Assembly: GCF_003254525.1 (NCBI RefSeq)
Contig: NZ_QFYS01000002.1
Coordinates: 310,001 to 374,000 of the forward strand
Reading direction: 5' to 3'
From: Phenylobacterium kunshanense
GTDB taxonomy: Bacteria; Pseudomonadota; Alphaproteobacteria; Caulobacterales; Caulobacteraceae
Length of the DNA: 64,000 nucleotides
The notes under the pieces were generated by a model. That model was given only the letters and a program-made list of their open reading frames with translations. It was not told the origin of the DNA and ran no database searches. This document shows, piece after piece, positions 17,806 through 28,919 of this stretch (position 1 is the stretch's first letter; each line of letters opens with the position of its first letter). Position numbers and translations under genes: made by a program.

Positions 17806-18716
17806 GCGGCCAGGCCGCGCGCACCCAGTGGCTGGAGCATCTGGCCAACGAACGCCGCGCCTCGCCTCGCACCCTTGAAGCCTATGGCTTCGCCGCGGCG
17901 CGCTATCTCACCTTCCTCGAGCAGCACCGCGGCGGACCGGTCAGCGTCGCCGATCTCGCGGGCGTCTCTGCGGCCGAGCTGCGCGCCTGGCTGGCCCATC
18001 TGCGTTCAGGGGATCGCCCGCTCTCGCCGCGTTCGCTGAGCCAGGCCCTGTCGGCCATCCGCACCTTCCACCGATTCCTCGACCGGCGGCTCGATGCGCC
18101 GAACGCGGCCATCGCGCTCGTGCGGGGCCCGCGCGTGAAGCCCGGCGCGCCACGGCCGGTCACCGAGGACCAGGCGGTCGGCCTGATCGCGGAGCCTGCC
18201 CTCGACCCCGATCGAGAGGATTGGGAGGTCGTCCGCGACCAGGCGGTGCTGACCCTGCTCTACGGCTGCGGCCTGCGGATTTCGGAGGCCCTTTCGCTCA
18301 CGCGGGCCGATGCGCCCCTGCCCGAACTGCTGAGGATCACCGGCAAGGGCGGCAAGACCCGGATGGTCCCGGTGCTGCCGGCGGTCCGCGCCGCGGTGGA
18401 GGCCTATCTGGCGGAGGTTCCGTTCGTGCTGCCGGCCGAAGGACCATTGTTTCGGGCCAGGCGCGGCGGCGCCCTGAGCCCTCGTCACGTCCAGGCGACG
18501 GTCCAGGCCCTGCGCGGCCGCCTGGGCCTGCCGGCGAGCGCAACGCCGCACGCCTTGCGTCACTCCTTCGCCACCCATCTGCTGGGCGCGGGGGCGGACC
18601 TGCGGTCCATTCAGGAACTGCTTGGCCACGCCTCGCTGTCGACCACCCAGCGCTACACTGAGGTGGACGCAGCGGCGTTGCTCAGCGCGTATTCTGCGGC
18701 CCATCCGAGGGCCTGA
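17790..18716 (+). CDS. xerC: tyrosine recombinase XerC
   Basis: 308-aa site-specific recombinase that resolves chromosome dimers at dif with XerD under FtsK control. N-terminal SAM-like DNA-binding domain to about residue 110, then the catalytic domain with all active residues visible: Arg in YGCGLRISEALSLT, Lys in GKGGKTRMVPV, HxxR in PHALRHSFATHLLGAG, His in ELLGHASLSTTQRYT and the Tyr nucleophile in that last motif. Start at ATG 17790 inside the DUF484 gene. The end overlaps the convergent small secreted gene by 35 bases. Confidence 0.93.
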   Translation: MAAALSGQAARTQWLEHLANERRASPRTLEAYGFAAARYLTFLEQHRGGPVSVADLAGVSAAELRAWLAHLRSGDRPLSPRSLSQALSAIRTFHRFLDRRLDAPNAAIALVRGPRVKPGAPRPVTEDQAVGLIAEPALDPDREDWEVVRDQAVLTLLYGCGLRISEALSLTRADAPLPELLRITGKGGKTRMVPVLPAVRAAVEAYLAEVPFVLPAEGPLFRARRGGALSPRHVQATVQALRGRLGLPASATPHALRHSFATHLLGAGADLRSIQELLGHASLSTTQRYTEVDAAALLSAYSAAHPRA

Positions 18717-18993
18717 CCAGGTCCAGCTCCTGGATCATGACCACGCGCCATTCCAGCTCAGGCTCGCCGGGCGCATGCATCAGATGGCAGGGGCGAGCGC
18801 GCTTCTGGTAGCGCGGCACCCGCGTGCCGGTCAGCACCAGGCGCTGGGTCTTGGGGCGCGGGGAGACATCGCGCACGAAGTAGGGCGCCGGCCGGCAGCG
18901 TACGGGCGTACGGTCGAGGTCCTCGGCGCCCTTGGCGGCGGGCGGCGCGCCGGCGATCGCGGCGGCCATGGCCAGGCCCAGAAGCCCGCTCAT
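18682..18993 (-). CDS. small exported protein, function unknown (second of a coupled pair)
   Basis: About 103-aa protein from ATG 18993, whose ATGA overlaps the stop of the upstream gene, so translation is coupled. Signal peptide MSGLLGLAMAAAIAGAPPAA, then a basic mature region with two cysteines (VRCRPAP and RARPCHLMHAPG) and the segment RRVVMIQELDLV-like WRVVMIQELDLVRP. I recognise no domain. The two mature cysteines could form a disulfide. Convergent with xerC. Confidence 0.6.
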   Translation of the reverse strand: MSGLLGLAMAAAIAGAPPAAKGAEDLDRTPVRCRPAPYFVRDVSPRPKTQRLVLTGTRVPRYQKRARPCHLMHAPGEPELEWRVVMIQELDLVRPSDGPQNTR

Positions 18994-19247
18994 CGACTGC
19001 CTCCCAGCAGGCACATCTCGCCCATGGGCATCTCGATCAGCTTGCGAAGGCGGGCGGTGTCGCGGTCTTCGTCACGAAACAGCAAGGCGGGCTCGTAGCC
19101 GGTCTGGAAACGTCCGGCGCCCTGGCAGGGCGCTGCGTCGCGAAGCAGGGACGCGGGAGGAGCGACGAAGGTGCGGAGCGACGTGTCGGCGGCGCGCGCC
19201 TCCAGGCCCGGCGTCAGCGCCACGACGGCGGCGACAATCGCAAGCAT
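18990..19247 (-). CDS. small exported protein, function unknown (first of a coupled pair)
   Basis: 85-aa protein with a signal peptide (MLAIVAAVVALTPGLEARA) and a short mature part with two cysteines (DAAPCQGAG, GEMCLLGG). A good ribosome site, GGGGAGAGG, lies seven bases before ATG 19247. It ends by overlapping the next secreted protein gene by 4 bases. Function unknown. The two probably act together in the periplasm, which is inference from their coupling. Confidence 0.65.
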   Translation of the reverse strand: MLAIVAAVVALTPGLEARAADTSLRTFVAPPASLLRDAAPCQGAGRFQTGYEPALLFRDEDRDTARLRKLIEMPMGEMCLLGGSR

Positions 19248-19368
19248 TGCAGCCTCTCCCCAATACGCAACGCCGGGAAGCTGCCACCGCCCGCGGCGGC
19301 CGCCAAGTTAAGGTTCGGTCACCTGGAACGCAGAAGTTGCAGACACCGGTCATCGGACCGGCCGGCGC

Positions 19369-19809
19369 TCACTCCCGGACGTACCGGATCCAGGCGACGC
19401 CATTGTCCTCGCCGGCGTCCGTGGCGAGGAACCCCTCACGCTCATAGAAGGCCTGGGCCGCCCGGTTGGCCGCCTGGCACTTCAGAGACATGGGCCCGTC
19501 CAGCCGCTCGGCGATATGGTCCAGGAGCGCTCGGCCCACGCCCCGGCCGCGGTCGGTCACATAGAGCGAGTGCAGGAAGTTCTGGGGGGCATACAGCGCC
19601 GCGACGCCGATGAGCCGGCCGCGGTCGAAGGCGGCGTAGACCTCCTCCTCACGGGCGGCCCGCAGGAAGTCCTCCCGCCGGTGCCGTGCCGGATCGATCC
19701 AGGTGAACGTCTCGCGCAGGACCCGGACATACAGGTCCGCGCACGCGTCCAGCTCCTCCGGACGCGCGCGTCGGACGACGAGGCCAGCCCTCAGGCCTGC
19801 ATCGTCCAC
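19369..19809 (-). CDS. GNAT-family N-acetyltransferase
   Basis: 146-aa acetyltransferase. The acetyl-CoA loop is [20 protein letters not shown] (motif A, RGxGxG/A as RGRGVG at about residue 86), followed by [18 protein letters not shown], the usual motif B. Start is a GTG at 19809 inside the last 19 bases of lpdA, so it is probably the distal gene of that operon. Substrate unknown. Confidence 0.8.
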   Translation of the reverse strand: MDDAGLRAGLVVRRARPEELDACADLYVRVLRETFTWIDPARHRREDFLRAAREEEVYAAFDRGRLIGVAALYAPQNFLHSLYVTDRGRGVGRALLDHIAERLDGPMSLKCQAANRAAQAFYEREGFLATDAGEDNGVAWIRYVRE

Positions 19810-21197
19810 CCTTCGACTCCCATGGCGGCCTGACGCAGGGCTTCGCTGCGCGTTGGGTGCGGGTGGCAGGTCCGCGCGATGTCCTCGCTCGCCGCACGGA
19901 ATGTCATGGCCACGCAGAACTCGCCGACCATCTCCGAGACCTGCGGGCCGATCATGTGGACGCCCAGGACCTCGTCGGTTGCGGCGTCGGCCAGCACCTT
20001 CACGAAGCCCTCGGTCTCATGGTTGATCTTGGCGCGGCTGTTGGCCGTGAACGGGAACTTGCCGGTCTTGTAGGCGCGCCCCTCGGCCTTGAGCTGTTCC
20101 TCGGTCTTGCCGACCCAGGCCACTTCCGGCGCGGTGTAGACCACGCTCGGCACCAGGTTGTAGTCCACGTGGCCGTACTTGCCGGCGATGATCTCGATGC
20201 AGGCGACCCCGTCCTCCTCGGCCTTGTGGGCCAGCATCGGGCCGTGGATCGCGTCGCCGATCGCCCAGACGCCCGGCGCCGAGGTTCGGAAGTGGTCCGT
20301 CTCGATGAAGCCGCGCTTGTCGGGCGTGACGCCCACGGTCTCGAGACCCAGGCCTTCGGTGTAAGGACGCCGGCCGATCGCCAGCAGGACGTTGTCGGCT
20401 TCCAGGGTCTCGGCGGCGCCGCCGGCGACCGGCTCGAAGGTCACCGAGACGCCCTTCTTCGACGCCTTGGCCCCCGTCACCTTGGCGCCCAGCCGGAACT
20501 CGAAGCCCTGCTTGGTCAGGGTGCGTTGGAAGGTCTTCGCGACCTCGGCGTCCATACCGGGAGTGATCCGGTCCAGGTATTCGATCACGGTCACCTTGGC
20601 GCCCAGACGGCGCCATACCGAGCCCAGCTCCAGGCCGATGATCCCGGCGCCGATCACCACGAGGTGGCCCGGAACCTTGGGTAGCGACAGGGCGCCCGTG
20701 GAGTCCACGATGCGCTCCTGGTCGACGTCGACACCCGGAAGAGGAGAGGGCTCGGAGCCGGTGGCGATGACGATGTTCTTCGCCGCCAGGGTGACGACCG
20801 AGCCGTCCTCGGCGGTCACCTCGACCTTGCCGGCGCCGGCGATGCGGCCACGGCCCTTCACCCAGTCGACCTTGTTCTTCTTGAACAGGAACTCGATGCC
20901 CTTGGTGAGCTGGCCGACCGAGTCGGCCTTCTGCTTCATCATCTGGAGCAGGTTGAGCTTCGGCGTGACCTCGATGCCGAGGGTCGCGAACTCGCTGCCG
21001 GCGGCGGCGAAAAGCTCGGAGGCGTGCAGCAGAGCCTTGGAGGGCATGCAGCCGACGTTCAGGCACGTGCCGCCCAGCGTGCCGCGCATCTCGACGCAGG
21101 CGGCCTTCAGTCCGAGCTGGCCGGCCCGGATCGCGGCGTTGTAGCCGCCGGGGCCGCCCCCGATGATGACGACGTCGTAGGTGGTGGTGTCGGTCAT
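19791..21197 (-). CDS. lpdA: dihydrolipoyl dehydrogenase (E3)
   Basis: 468-aa FAD/NAD disulfide oxidoreductase, the E3 component that re-oxidises lipoyl groups of the 2-oxoglutarate dehydrogenase encoded upstream. FAD motif [20 protein letters not shown], redox pair [17 protein letters not shown] (CX4C), NAD motif [20 protein letters not shown] and the C-terminal [11 protein letters not shown]is-Glu catalytic pair are complete. Standard length. Distal to sucC-sucD-sucA-sucB, separated by the two small regulatory-type genes. Confidence 0.95.
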   Translation of the reverse strand: MTDTTTYDVVIIGGGPGGYNAAIRAGQLGLKAACVEMRGTLGGTCLNVGCMPSKALLHASELFAAAGSEFATLGIEVTPKLNLLQMMKQKADSVGQLTKGIEFLFKKNKVDWVKGRGRIAGAGKVEVTAEDGSVVTLAAKNIVIATGSEPSPLPGVDVDQERIVDSTGALSLPKVPGHLVVIGAGIIGLELGSVWRRLGAKVTVIEYLDRITPGMDAEVAKTFQRTLTKQGFEFRLGAKVTGAKASKKGVSVTFEPVAGGAAETLEADNVLLAIGRRPYTEGLGLETVGVTPDKRGFIETDHFRTSAPGVWAIGDAIHGPMLAHKAEEDGVACIEIIAGKYGHVDYNLVPSVVYTAPEVAWVGKTEEQLKAEGRAYKTGKFPFTANSRAKINHETEGFVKVLADAATDEVLGVHMIGPQVSEMVGEFCVAMTFRAASEDIARTCHPHPTRSEALRQAAMGVEGWTMQA

Positions 21198-21366
21198 GGT
21201 AAGCCCTGCCTCAGGTGGGGGCGCAAACTAGTCCGGCAAGTCCCTAGGTCAACCGCCGGGCGGCGGAGAACCGAGATTGCGGTCGCGATGTGGCGGCGAG
21301 GAACGAAAAGCGGGCGCCGACGCGGCCCGGAGGCGGTCGATGTGGCCGCTGCGGCCCGGACCGGCG

Positions 21367-21798
21367 TCAGACCTCGATCCACTCGTCCTGCGGATCGCGC
21401 TCGATGAGCGGCGCGCCGGCCGCCAGCATCCGGTCGACGCGCTCCAGGAGTTCGGCGCCGCTGAACGGTTTCGCCAGGCCGTCGCAGACCCCGTGGCCCG
21501 CGGCCGCCTTCACGTCGTCGGCGGTCAGCCCGCGGCCGATCAGCAGGACCGGAGCCGGACCGTCGGCGGCCGTCGCCAGCGCCTCCAGGACTTCGAGGCT
21601 GGCCATGTCAGGCAGGTGGCGCTCCAGGATGACGGCGTCGAAGCCGCCGCCCTCCAGCAGGCCGATGGCCTCGGCCGGTTCGCGGGTGGCCGTGACGAGA
21701 TAGCCGGCGACGTCCAGCCGGATCTGCACCATCTCGAGGACCGTGCGGTCGTGGTCGACGACGAGGACCCGGTAGGTGGGCGGGGGTTCGAACTGCAT
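21367..21798 (-). CDS. degenerate receiver-domain protein (phosphosite Asp replaced by Glu)
   Basis: 143-aa stand-alone CheY-like protein without an output domain. The fold is clear (YRVLVVDHDRTVLEMVQIRL, DAVILERHLPDMASLEVLEA, CDGLAKPFSGAELLERVDRM), but the phosphoacceptor Asp is Glu59 (ILERHLPD), the switch Thr/Ser is Gly88 (LLIGRG), and the second acidic-pocket position is His16; Lys110 remains. Glu at this site often mimics the phosphorylated state, so it may be locked on and act as a scaffold. It lies 14 bases after the small DxxxQ protein gene and before lpdA. Confidence 0.8.
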   Translation of the reverse strand: MQFEPPPTYRVLVVDHDRTVLEMVQIRLDVAGYLVTATREPAEAIGLLEGGGFDAVILERHLPDMASLEVLEALATAADGPAPVLLIGRGLTADDVKAAAGHGVCDGLAKPFSGAELLERVDRMLAAGAPLIERDPQDEWIEV

Positions 21799-21812
21799 CG
21801 GGGTCTCGTCTC

Positions 21813-22199
21813 TCAGAACAGGTCGACTTCGCCGGGCTCGGCGGGCTCGGCCTCGACCACCGGCGCGCCGAGGCCCTCGGCCATGCGTTCGGCCAGCGCG
21901 CCGAGGGTCAGGCTCGCCAGGGCGCTGTCCACCGGGACTTCGATGCCCCCGGGCGATGCGAAGCTGACATTGCGGGCGAAGCTGGCGAGGCCGGTGAGGT
22001 GCTGGGCGAGGAGGTCCACGCCGTGGAGGCTCTCGGTCAGCACCTGGCGCTCGGCCGCCGGAAGACTGTCCATGAATTCGCCGAGGATCTTGTCCAGGCG
22101 GATGCAGCGGGCCGCCGCCAGCTCGATCTCGCCGGACAGGACGTCCATGGTGATCGAGACGCTCGGGGCGAACCCAGGGCTCAGGTTGAGGGCCGACAT
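21813..22199 (-). CDS. small helical protein with a CheZ-like DxxxQ motif, function unknown
   Basis: 128-aa protein predicted all-helical in its central part. VDLLAQHLTGLASFA (about residues 77-91) contains D-x-x-x-Q, the pattern of catalytic residues in the CheZ phosphatase, and the acidic C-terminus EAEPAEPGEVDLF resembles short peptide tails that dock on partner proteins. No database family is recognised. ATG 22199 is chosen for the AAAAGGAAC ribosome site nine bases upstream. It is followed directly by the pseudo-receiver gene, so the two products probably interact; this is inference. Confidence 0.6.
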   Translation of the reverse strand: MSALNLSPGFAPSVSITMDVLSGEIELAAARCIRLDKILGEFMDSLPAAERQVLTESLHGVDLLAQHLTGLASFARNVSFASPGGIEVPVDSALASLTLGALAERMAEGLGAPVVEAEPAEPGEVDLF

Positions 22200-22343
22200 G
22201 AGAAAGCGTTCCTTTTCAAGGAGCTTTCCCCAGCCGGCCCTAAACATTGGTGAACCGGCGAAAACGTCGTTCGCTTTTGGCGTCCGCGCGGGGCGACCTG
22301 CGGCGATCCGCCCCAGGATCGCCGCCCTCCCGGCAGCCCGCGC

Positions 22344-23552
22344 CTAGATGTCCAGCAGCAGCCGCTGCGGGTCCTCGATGGCGTCCTTCACATGGACCAG
22401 GAAGGTCACGGCGCCCTTCCCATCGACGATGCGGTGGTCGTAGCTGAGGGCCAGGTACATCATCGGGCGGACCACGATCTGGCCGTTCACCACCATCGGC
22501 CGCTCCTGGATCTTGTGCATGCCCAGGATGCCCGACTGCGGCGGGTTCAGGATCGGCGTGGACATCAGCGAGCCGTAGATGCCGCCGTTCGAGATCGTGA
22601 AGGTGCCGCCCTGCAGGTCGTCCATCGAGAGCTGGCCATCGCGCGCCTTCTTGCCCAGCGCGCCGATCTCCTTCTCGATGTCGGCCAGGCTCATGGCGTC
22701 GGCGTCGCGGACGACCGGGGTCACCAGGCCCTTCTCGGTGCCGACGGCGACCGAGATGTCGTAGTGGTTCTTGTAGATGACGTCCGTGCCGTCGATCTCG
22801 GCGTTGACGTCCGGCACCTGCTTCAGCGCGTGGACCACGGCCTTCACGAAGAAGCTCATGAAGCCGAGCTTCACGCCGTGCTTCTTCTCGAAGCTGTCCT
22901 TGTACTGGTTCCGCAGGGCCATGACCGCGCTCATGTCCACCTCGTTGAAGGTGGTCAGCATGGCGGCGTTGTTCTGGGCTTCCTTCAGCCGGCGCGCGAT
23001 GGTCTGGCGCAGGCGGGTCATCTTCACCCGTTCCTCGCGCTCGTGGATGGCGCGCGGGGCGGTGGGCGTGGAGGCGGCCGCCGGGGCCGAGGCGCGGGCT
23101 TCCAGGGCGGCGAGCGCGTCACCCTTGGTCACGCGGCCGTCCTTGCCGGTGCCGGCGATGGCGGCGGGGTCCAGCTTGTTCTCGGCCGCGATGCGCTGGG
23201 CCGACGGGGCGAGCACCGGCTCGGCCTTGGCCGCGGGGGCCTGCGCGGGCGCGGGCGCGGGCGCGGGTTTGGCGGGCTCAGCCTTAGGCGCTGCGGCCTT
23301 GGGCGCGGTCCCGGCAGCGCCTTCCGCGATCTTGCCCAGCAGGGCCCCGGGCTCGACGGTGGCGCCTTCCTCGGCCGAGATCTCGGCCAGAACGCCATCG
23401 GCGGGGGCGGCGACTTCCAGGCTGACCTTGTCGGTCTCCAGCTCCACCAGGATCTCGTCCTTGCGGACCGCATCGCCGGCCTTCTTGGTCCAGCGGGCGA
23501 CGGTCGCCTCGCTGACGGATTCACCCAGCGCCGGGGTCATGATGTCGGCCAT
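22344..23552 (-). CDS. sucB: dihydrolipoyllysine succinyltransferase (E2 of 2-oxoglutarate dehydrogenase)
   Basis: 402-aa E2 core. The lipoyl domain has [14 protein letters not shown] with the lipoylated lysine at about residue 43. An Ala/Pro linker comes next, then the E1/E3-binding domain ([20 protein letters not shown]) and the acyltransferase domain with the [12 protein letters not shown] active site (HxxxDG) near the end. Start at ATG 23552; 33 bases further upstream is an unconvincing alternative. AAGGAG lies upstream. 75 bases after sucA. Confidence 0.95.
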   Translation of the reverse strand: MADIMTPALGESVSEATVARWTKKAGDAVRKDEILVELETDKVSLEVAAPADGVLAEISAEEGATVEPGALLGKIAEGAAGTAPKAAAPKAEPAKPAPAPAPAQAPAAKAEPVLAPSAQRIAAENKLDPAAIAGTGKDGRVTKGDALAALEARASAPAAASTPTAPRAIHEREERVKMTRLRQTIARRLKEAQNNAAMLTTFNEVDMSAVMALRNQYKDSFEKKHGVKLGFMSFFVKAVVHALKQVPDVNAEIDGTDVIYKNHYDISVAVGTEKGLVTPVVRDADAMSLADIEKEIGALGKKARDGQLSMDDLQGGTFTISNGGIYGSLMSTPILNPPQSGILGMHKIQERPMVVNGQIVVRPMMYLALSYDHRIVDGKGAVTFLVHVKDAIEDPQRLLLDI

Positions 23553-23627
23553 CGGGGGTAGGGCTCCTTGGGGGTCTTGGGACACAAACAGAGTTGGCGG
23601 ATTTGGCAGAGTTGGTGACGACGGCCT

Positions 23628-26579
23628 CTAGGCGAAAGCCTCGGTCAGGAACGTCTCGAGTTCCTTCAGGTGCCGGCTCATCAGACCCGCGGCGGTGGAC
23701 GCCGAGGCCGGACGGCCCACATAGCGGGCGCGCTTGGCCTTCACGCTCATGCGTTCCAGCGTCAGCTCAAGCCAGGGGTCGACGAACTGCCAGCCGCCCA
23801 TGTTCTTGGGCTCCTCCTGGCACCACACCAGCTCGGCGTTCTTGAACCGCTTCAGCTCGTTCGAGAGCGACTTCAGCGGCCAGGGATAGAACTGCTCCAG
23901 GCGCAGGATGTAGACATCGTCGCGGCCGCTCTTGGCCCGCTGTTCCACCAGGTCGAAGTAGACCTTGCCCGAGCAGACGATGACCCGCTTGATCTCGGCG
24001 TCGGGGCGAAGGGTCACCCCGCCCACGTCGCAACCCGCCTCGGCGCCGTCCACCATAACCCGGTGGAAGCCGGTCCCGGCGGCCATGTCCGACAGGTTCG
24101 ACACCGCACGCTTGTGGCGCAGCAGGCTCTTGGGCGACATGACGATCAGCGGCTTGCGGTACTCGCGCAGGAGTTGGCGGCGCAGGACGTGGAAGTAGTT
24201 CGCCGGGGTGGTGCAGTTGACCACCTGCATGTTGTCCTCGGCGCAGAGCTGCAGGAAGCGCTCCAGGCGCGCCGACGAGTGCTCGGGCCCCTGGCCCTCG
24301 TAGCCGTGCGGCAGCAGCATGACGAGGCCGCTCATGCGCAGCCACTTGCGCTCGCCCGAGCTGATGAACTGGTCGATCACCACCTGGGCGCCGTTCACGA
24401 AGTCGCCGAACTGGGCTTCCCACATGGTCAGGGTGTTGGGATCGGTCAGCGAGAAGCCGTACTCGAAGCCAAGCACCGCCTCTTCCGACAGCGCCGAGTC
24501 CAGCACTTCGAAGTGCGCCTGTCCGGGCCCCAGGTTGCGGAGCGGGAAGTAGACCTCCTCGCTCTTCTGGTCGATCAGGCCCGAGTGGCGGTGGCTGAAG
24601 GTGCCGCGCACGCTGTCCTGGCCGGAGAGGCGCACCGGATAGCCGGCGTCGAGCAGGGTGGCGAAGGCCAGGTGTTCGGCCGTCGCCCAGTCGATGCCCT
24701 GGCCGGATTCGATCGCCTCGCGGCGCGCCGAGATGACCCGCTCCACGGTCTTGTGGACGCTGATCCGGTCGGGGACCGTGGTCATCTTGCGGCCTAGATC
24801 CAGCAGCTTCTGCTTGGGCGCGCCGGTCGCGAAGCGCTCGTCGCCGGTGGGCAGCTTCATGTTGGCCCACTTGCCGTCGAGCCAGTCGGCCTTGTTGGCC
24901 TTGTACTGCTTGCCGGCCTCGAACTCGGCGTCGAGGAACTTGTCGAAGTCGGCGACCCAGCCGTCGACGTCGGCCTGGGTGCAGACGCCTTCCCCGATCA
25001 GCCGCTGGGCATAGAGGTCGCGGACCGAGGGGTGCCCCTTGATCTTCGCGTACATCAGGGGCTGGGTCATCGTCGGATCGTCGCCCTCGTTGTGACCGAA
25101 CCGCCGGTAGCAGAACATGTCGATGACCACGTCCTTGCCGAACAGCTGGCGGTACTCCGTGGCCACCTTGGCGGCGAAGGTCACCGCCTCGGGGTCGTCG
25201 CCGTTGACGTGGAAGATCGGCGTCTCGACCATCAGCGCCACGTCGGTCGGGTAGGGCGACGAGCGGCTGTTCTTGGGGCTGGTGGTGAAGCCGATCTGGT
25301 TGTTGACCACGAAATGCATGGTCCCGCCGACGCCGTAGCCGCGCAGGCCCGACAGGGCGAAGCATTCGGCCACCACGCCCTGGCCCGCGAAAGCGGCGTC
25401 GCCGTGCAGCAGCAGCGGCAGCACGTGGGCGCGGCCGGCGTCAGGCTTCTCGCGCAGGGTGAACGCCTGCTTGGCGCGCGCCTTGCCGATCACGACGGGG
25501 TTGACGATCTCGAGGTGCGACGGGTTGGCCGTCAGCGACAGGTGCACCTCGTTGTTGTCGAACGAACGGTCCGACGAGGCGCCGAGGTGGTACTTCACGT
25601 CGCCCGAGCCCTGGACGTCCGACGGCACCGCCGACCCGCCTTGGAACTCGTGGAAGATGATGTGGTAGGGCTTGCCCATCACGGCGGCCAGGACGTTCAG
25701 GCGGCCGCGGTGCGGCATGCCGATGACGATGTCCTGCACGCCCATGGCGCCGCCGCGCTTGATGATCTGCTCCAGCGCCGGGACCATCGCCTCGCCGCCG
25801 TCGAGGCCGAAGCGCTTGGTGCCGGGGAAGCGGCGGTGCAGGAAGGCCTCGAAGCCCTGCGCCTCGATCAGCTTCTTCAGGATGGCGACCTTGCCCTCCT
25901 TGGTGAAGGTGATCTCCTTGTCGCGACCCTCGATCCGCTCCTGCAGCCAGGCTTTCTCCTTGGGATCCGAGACGTGCATGTACTGCACGCCGACGTTGCC
26001 GCAGTAGGTGCGGCGGAGGATCTCCAGGATCTCGCGAAGCGTCGCGGTTTCCAGGCCCAGCACGTAGTCCAGGAAGATCGGCCGGTCGAAATCCGCCTCG
26101 GCGAAGCCGTAGGTGGCCGGGTCGAGTTCGGACGCGTCGCCGGGCGTGGTGGCGATGCCCAGCGGATCCAGGTTGGCCTTCAGGTGCCCGCGCATCCGGT
26201 AGGCCCGGATCATCATGATGGCGCGCAGGGAATCGAGCGTCGCGGCCCGCACTTCGTCCACCGAGGCGGTGGGCTTCTTGGCTTCGATCGCCTTGCCGAT
26301 CTTGGCTTCCACCGCAGGCCAGAGCCCGTCGATGGCGCTCATCCAGTCGGGGCGGGCGGCCGGGGCGGAGGGCCGGGTCCAGGCCGGCTTCTGGGCGGCG
26401 CGCGCGACCTCCTCGCTGCGATCCGCGAGCGAGGCGAAGAAGGCCTGCCAGGACGGCTCCACCGAGCCGGGGTCCGCCGCCCACTTCGCGTAGAGATCCT
26501 CCACGAAGGCCGCATTGCCGCCGTAGAGGAAAGAGGTCTCGGCCAGAACTTCGTTGATCAGGCCTGCGTCGTCCGCCAT
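23628..26579 (-). CDS. sucA: 2-oxoglutarate dehydrogenase E1
   Basis: 983-aa thiamine-diphosphate decarboxylase that starts the 2-oxoglutarate dehydrogenase cycle. N-terminal SucB-docking helix (SFLYGGNAAFVEDLYAKWAA), ThDP motif GDAAFAGQGVV with the following NNQIGFTTSP, the GRLNVLAAVMGKP segment and the C-terminal CQEEPKNMGGW are characteristic. GGAAGG precedes ATG 26579. Gene order sucD-sucA is tight (82 bases), so one operon from sucC is likely. Confidence 0.96.
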   Translation of the reverse strand: MADDAGLINEVLAETSFLYGGNAAFVEDLYAKWAADPGSVEPSWQAFFASLADRSEEVARAAQKPAWTRPSAPAARPDWMSAIDGLWPAVEAKIGKAIEAKKPTASVDEVRAATLDSLRAIMMIRAYRMRGHLKANLDPLGIATTPGDASELDPATYGFAEADFDRPIFLDYVLGLETATLREILEILRRTYCGNVGVQYMHVSDPKEKAWLQERIEGRDKEITFTKEGKVAILKKLIEAQGFEAFLHRRFPGTKRFGLDGGEAMVPALEQIIKRGGAMGVQDIVIGMPHRGRLNVLAAVMGKPYHIIFHEFQGGSAVPSDVQGSGDVKYHLGASSDRSFDNNEVHLSLTANPSHLEIVNPVVIGKARAKQAFTLREKPDAGRAHVLPLLLHGDAAFAGQGVVAECFALSGLRGYGVGGTMHFVVNNQIGFTTSPKNSRSSPYPTDVALMVETPIFHVNGDDPEAVTFAAKVATEYRQLFGKDVVIDMFCYRRFGHNEGDDPTMTQPLMYAKIKGHPSVRDLYAQRLIGEGVCTQADVDGWVADFDKFLDAEFEAGKQYKANKADWLDGKWANMKLPTGDERFATGAPKQKLLDLGRKMTTVPDRISVHKTVERVISARREAIESGQGIDWATAEHLAFATLLDAGYPVRLSGQDSVRGTFSHRHSGLIDQKSEEVYFPLRNLGPGQAHFEVLDSALSEEAVLGFEYGFSLTDPNTLTMWEAQFGDFVNGAQVVIDQFISSGERKWLRMSGLVMLLPHGYEGQGPEHSSARLERFLQLCAEDNMQVVNCTTPANYFHVLRRQLLREYRKPLIVMSPKSLLRHKRAVSNLSDMAAGTGFHRVMVDGAEAGCDVGGVTLRPDAEIKRVIVCSGKVYFDLVEQRAKSGRDDVYILRLEQFYPWPLKSLSNELKRFKNAELVWCQEEPKNMGGWQFVDPWLELTLERMSVKAKRARYVGRPASASTAAGLMSRHLKELETFLTEAFA

Positions 26580-26661
26580 CTGCTTCGCCTTCCGGGGCGG
26601 GCCCACGGACTTTCCGAAGAAGGAGCCGAGCGCAGGCCGCCCAATACCGATTGTGTCGCCC

Positions 26662-27539
26662 TCAGGCGCCCTTCAGCACCTCGAGCAGGGTCTCGCCAAG
26701 CTTCGCCGGAGACGGCGACACGCGGATGCCCGCAGCCTCCATCGCGGCGATCTTGTCCTCGGCTCCGCCCTTGCCGCCAGAGATGATCGCGCCTGCGTGA
26801 CCCATGCGCCGTCCAGGCGGCGCGGTGCGTCCCGCGATGAAGCCGACCATAGGCTTCTTGATTGCTGAATTCTTGATGAATTCAGCCGCGTCTTCTTCGG
26901 CCGACCCGCCGATTTCGCCGATCATGATGATCGACTCCGTCTCCGGGTCCTTCAGGAACATGTCGAGGACGTCGATGAACTCGGTGCCTTTCACCGGGTC
27001 GCCGCCGATCCCGACCGCCGTGGTCTGCCCCAGGCCAACCTGGCTGGTCTGGAACACGGCCTCATAGGTAAGCGTCCCCGAGCGGGAGACAACGCCCACC
27101 GAACCCTTCCTGAAGATGCTGCCGGGCATGATGCCGATCTTGCACTGCTCGGGCGTCAGCACGCCCGGGCAGTTCGGACCTATCAGGCGCGACTTGGAGC
27201 CGGAAAGCGCCCGCTTCACCTTGATCATGTCGGCCACCGGAATGCCTTCGGTGATGCAGACGATGAGCGGAACTTCGGCGTCGATGGCTTCCAGGATCGA
27301 GTCCGCGGCGAACGGCGGCGGCACGTAGATCACCGACGCATCCGCTCCGGTTTCGTTCACGGCCTCGGCGACCGTGTCGAAGACGGGCAGGCCGATGTGC
27401 TTGGTCCCGCCCTTACCGGGCGTGACGCCGCCGACCATCTTGGTCCCGTAGGCGATGGCCTGTTCCGAGTGGAAGGTGCCCTGGCTGCCGGTGATGCCCT
27501 GGCAGATGACCCGCGTTTCTTTACCGATCAGGATGGACA

Positions 27540-27540
<1 letters not shown>
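26662..27540 (-). CDS. sucD: succinyl-CoA synthetase alpha subunit
   Basis: 292-aa ADP/GDP-forming ligase subunit. [19 protein letters not shown] is the CoA-binding Rossmann start, and [20 protein letters not shown] near residue 244 contains the phospho-histidine. Its ATG shares a base with the sucC stop (TAATG), typical of stoichiometric coupling. With SucC it converts succinyl-CoA to succinate and makes ATP/GTP. Confidence 0.95.
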
Positions 27541-28739
<1,199 letters not shown>

Positions 28740-28790
28740 GGGGCCTGTGGGGCGACTGCCAAGGGCTCGCCCGGACGGCGAGTGAGCGGG

Positions 28791-28818
28791 CTTATACCGC
28801 CCTCGCCCGCGATGACAA
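28791..28818 (-). promoter_or_regulatory. candidate promoter of the sucCDAB operon
   Basis: Minus strand: TTGTCA (28818-28813), 16-base spacer, TATAAG (28796-28791), giving a leader of about 45 bases before sucC. Further upstream, at 28827-28850, is a GGGGCGG/CCGCCCC hairpin with an AAAA loop that may end the DUF2306 gene transcript. Confidence 0.5.
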
Positions 28819-28919
28819 CCGCGTGAGGGGCGGAAAACCGCCCCTTTGCGCACGAAGCTTACGCGAGGTGACCTGTTCGGCGCACGATTGCTCTCTTCGA
28901 GACTCCGGCGGTTTGCGGA

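Noticed and set aside
25032..26786. 584-codon plus-strand open frame
   Set aside because: Shadow of sucA.
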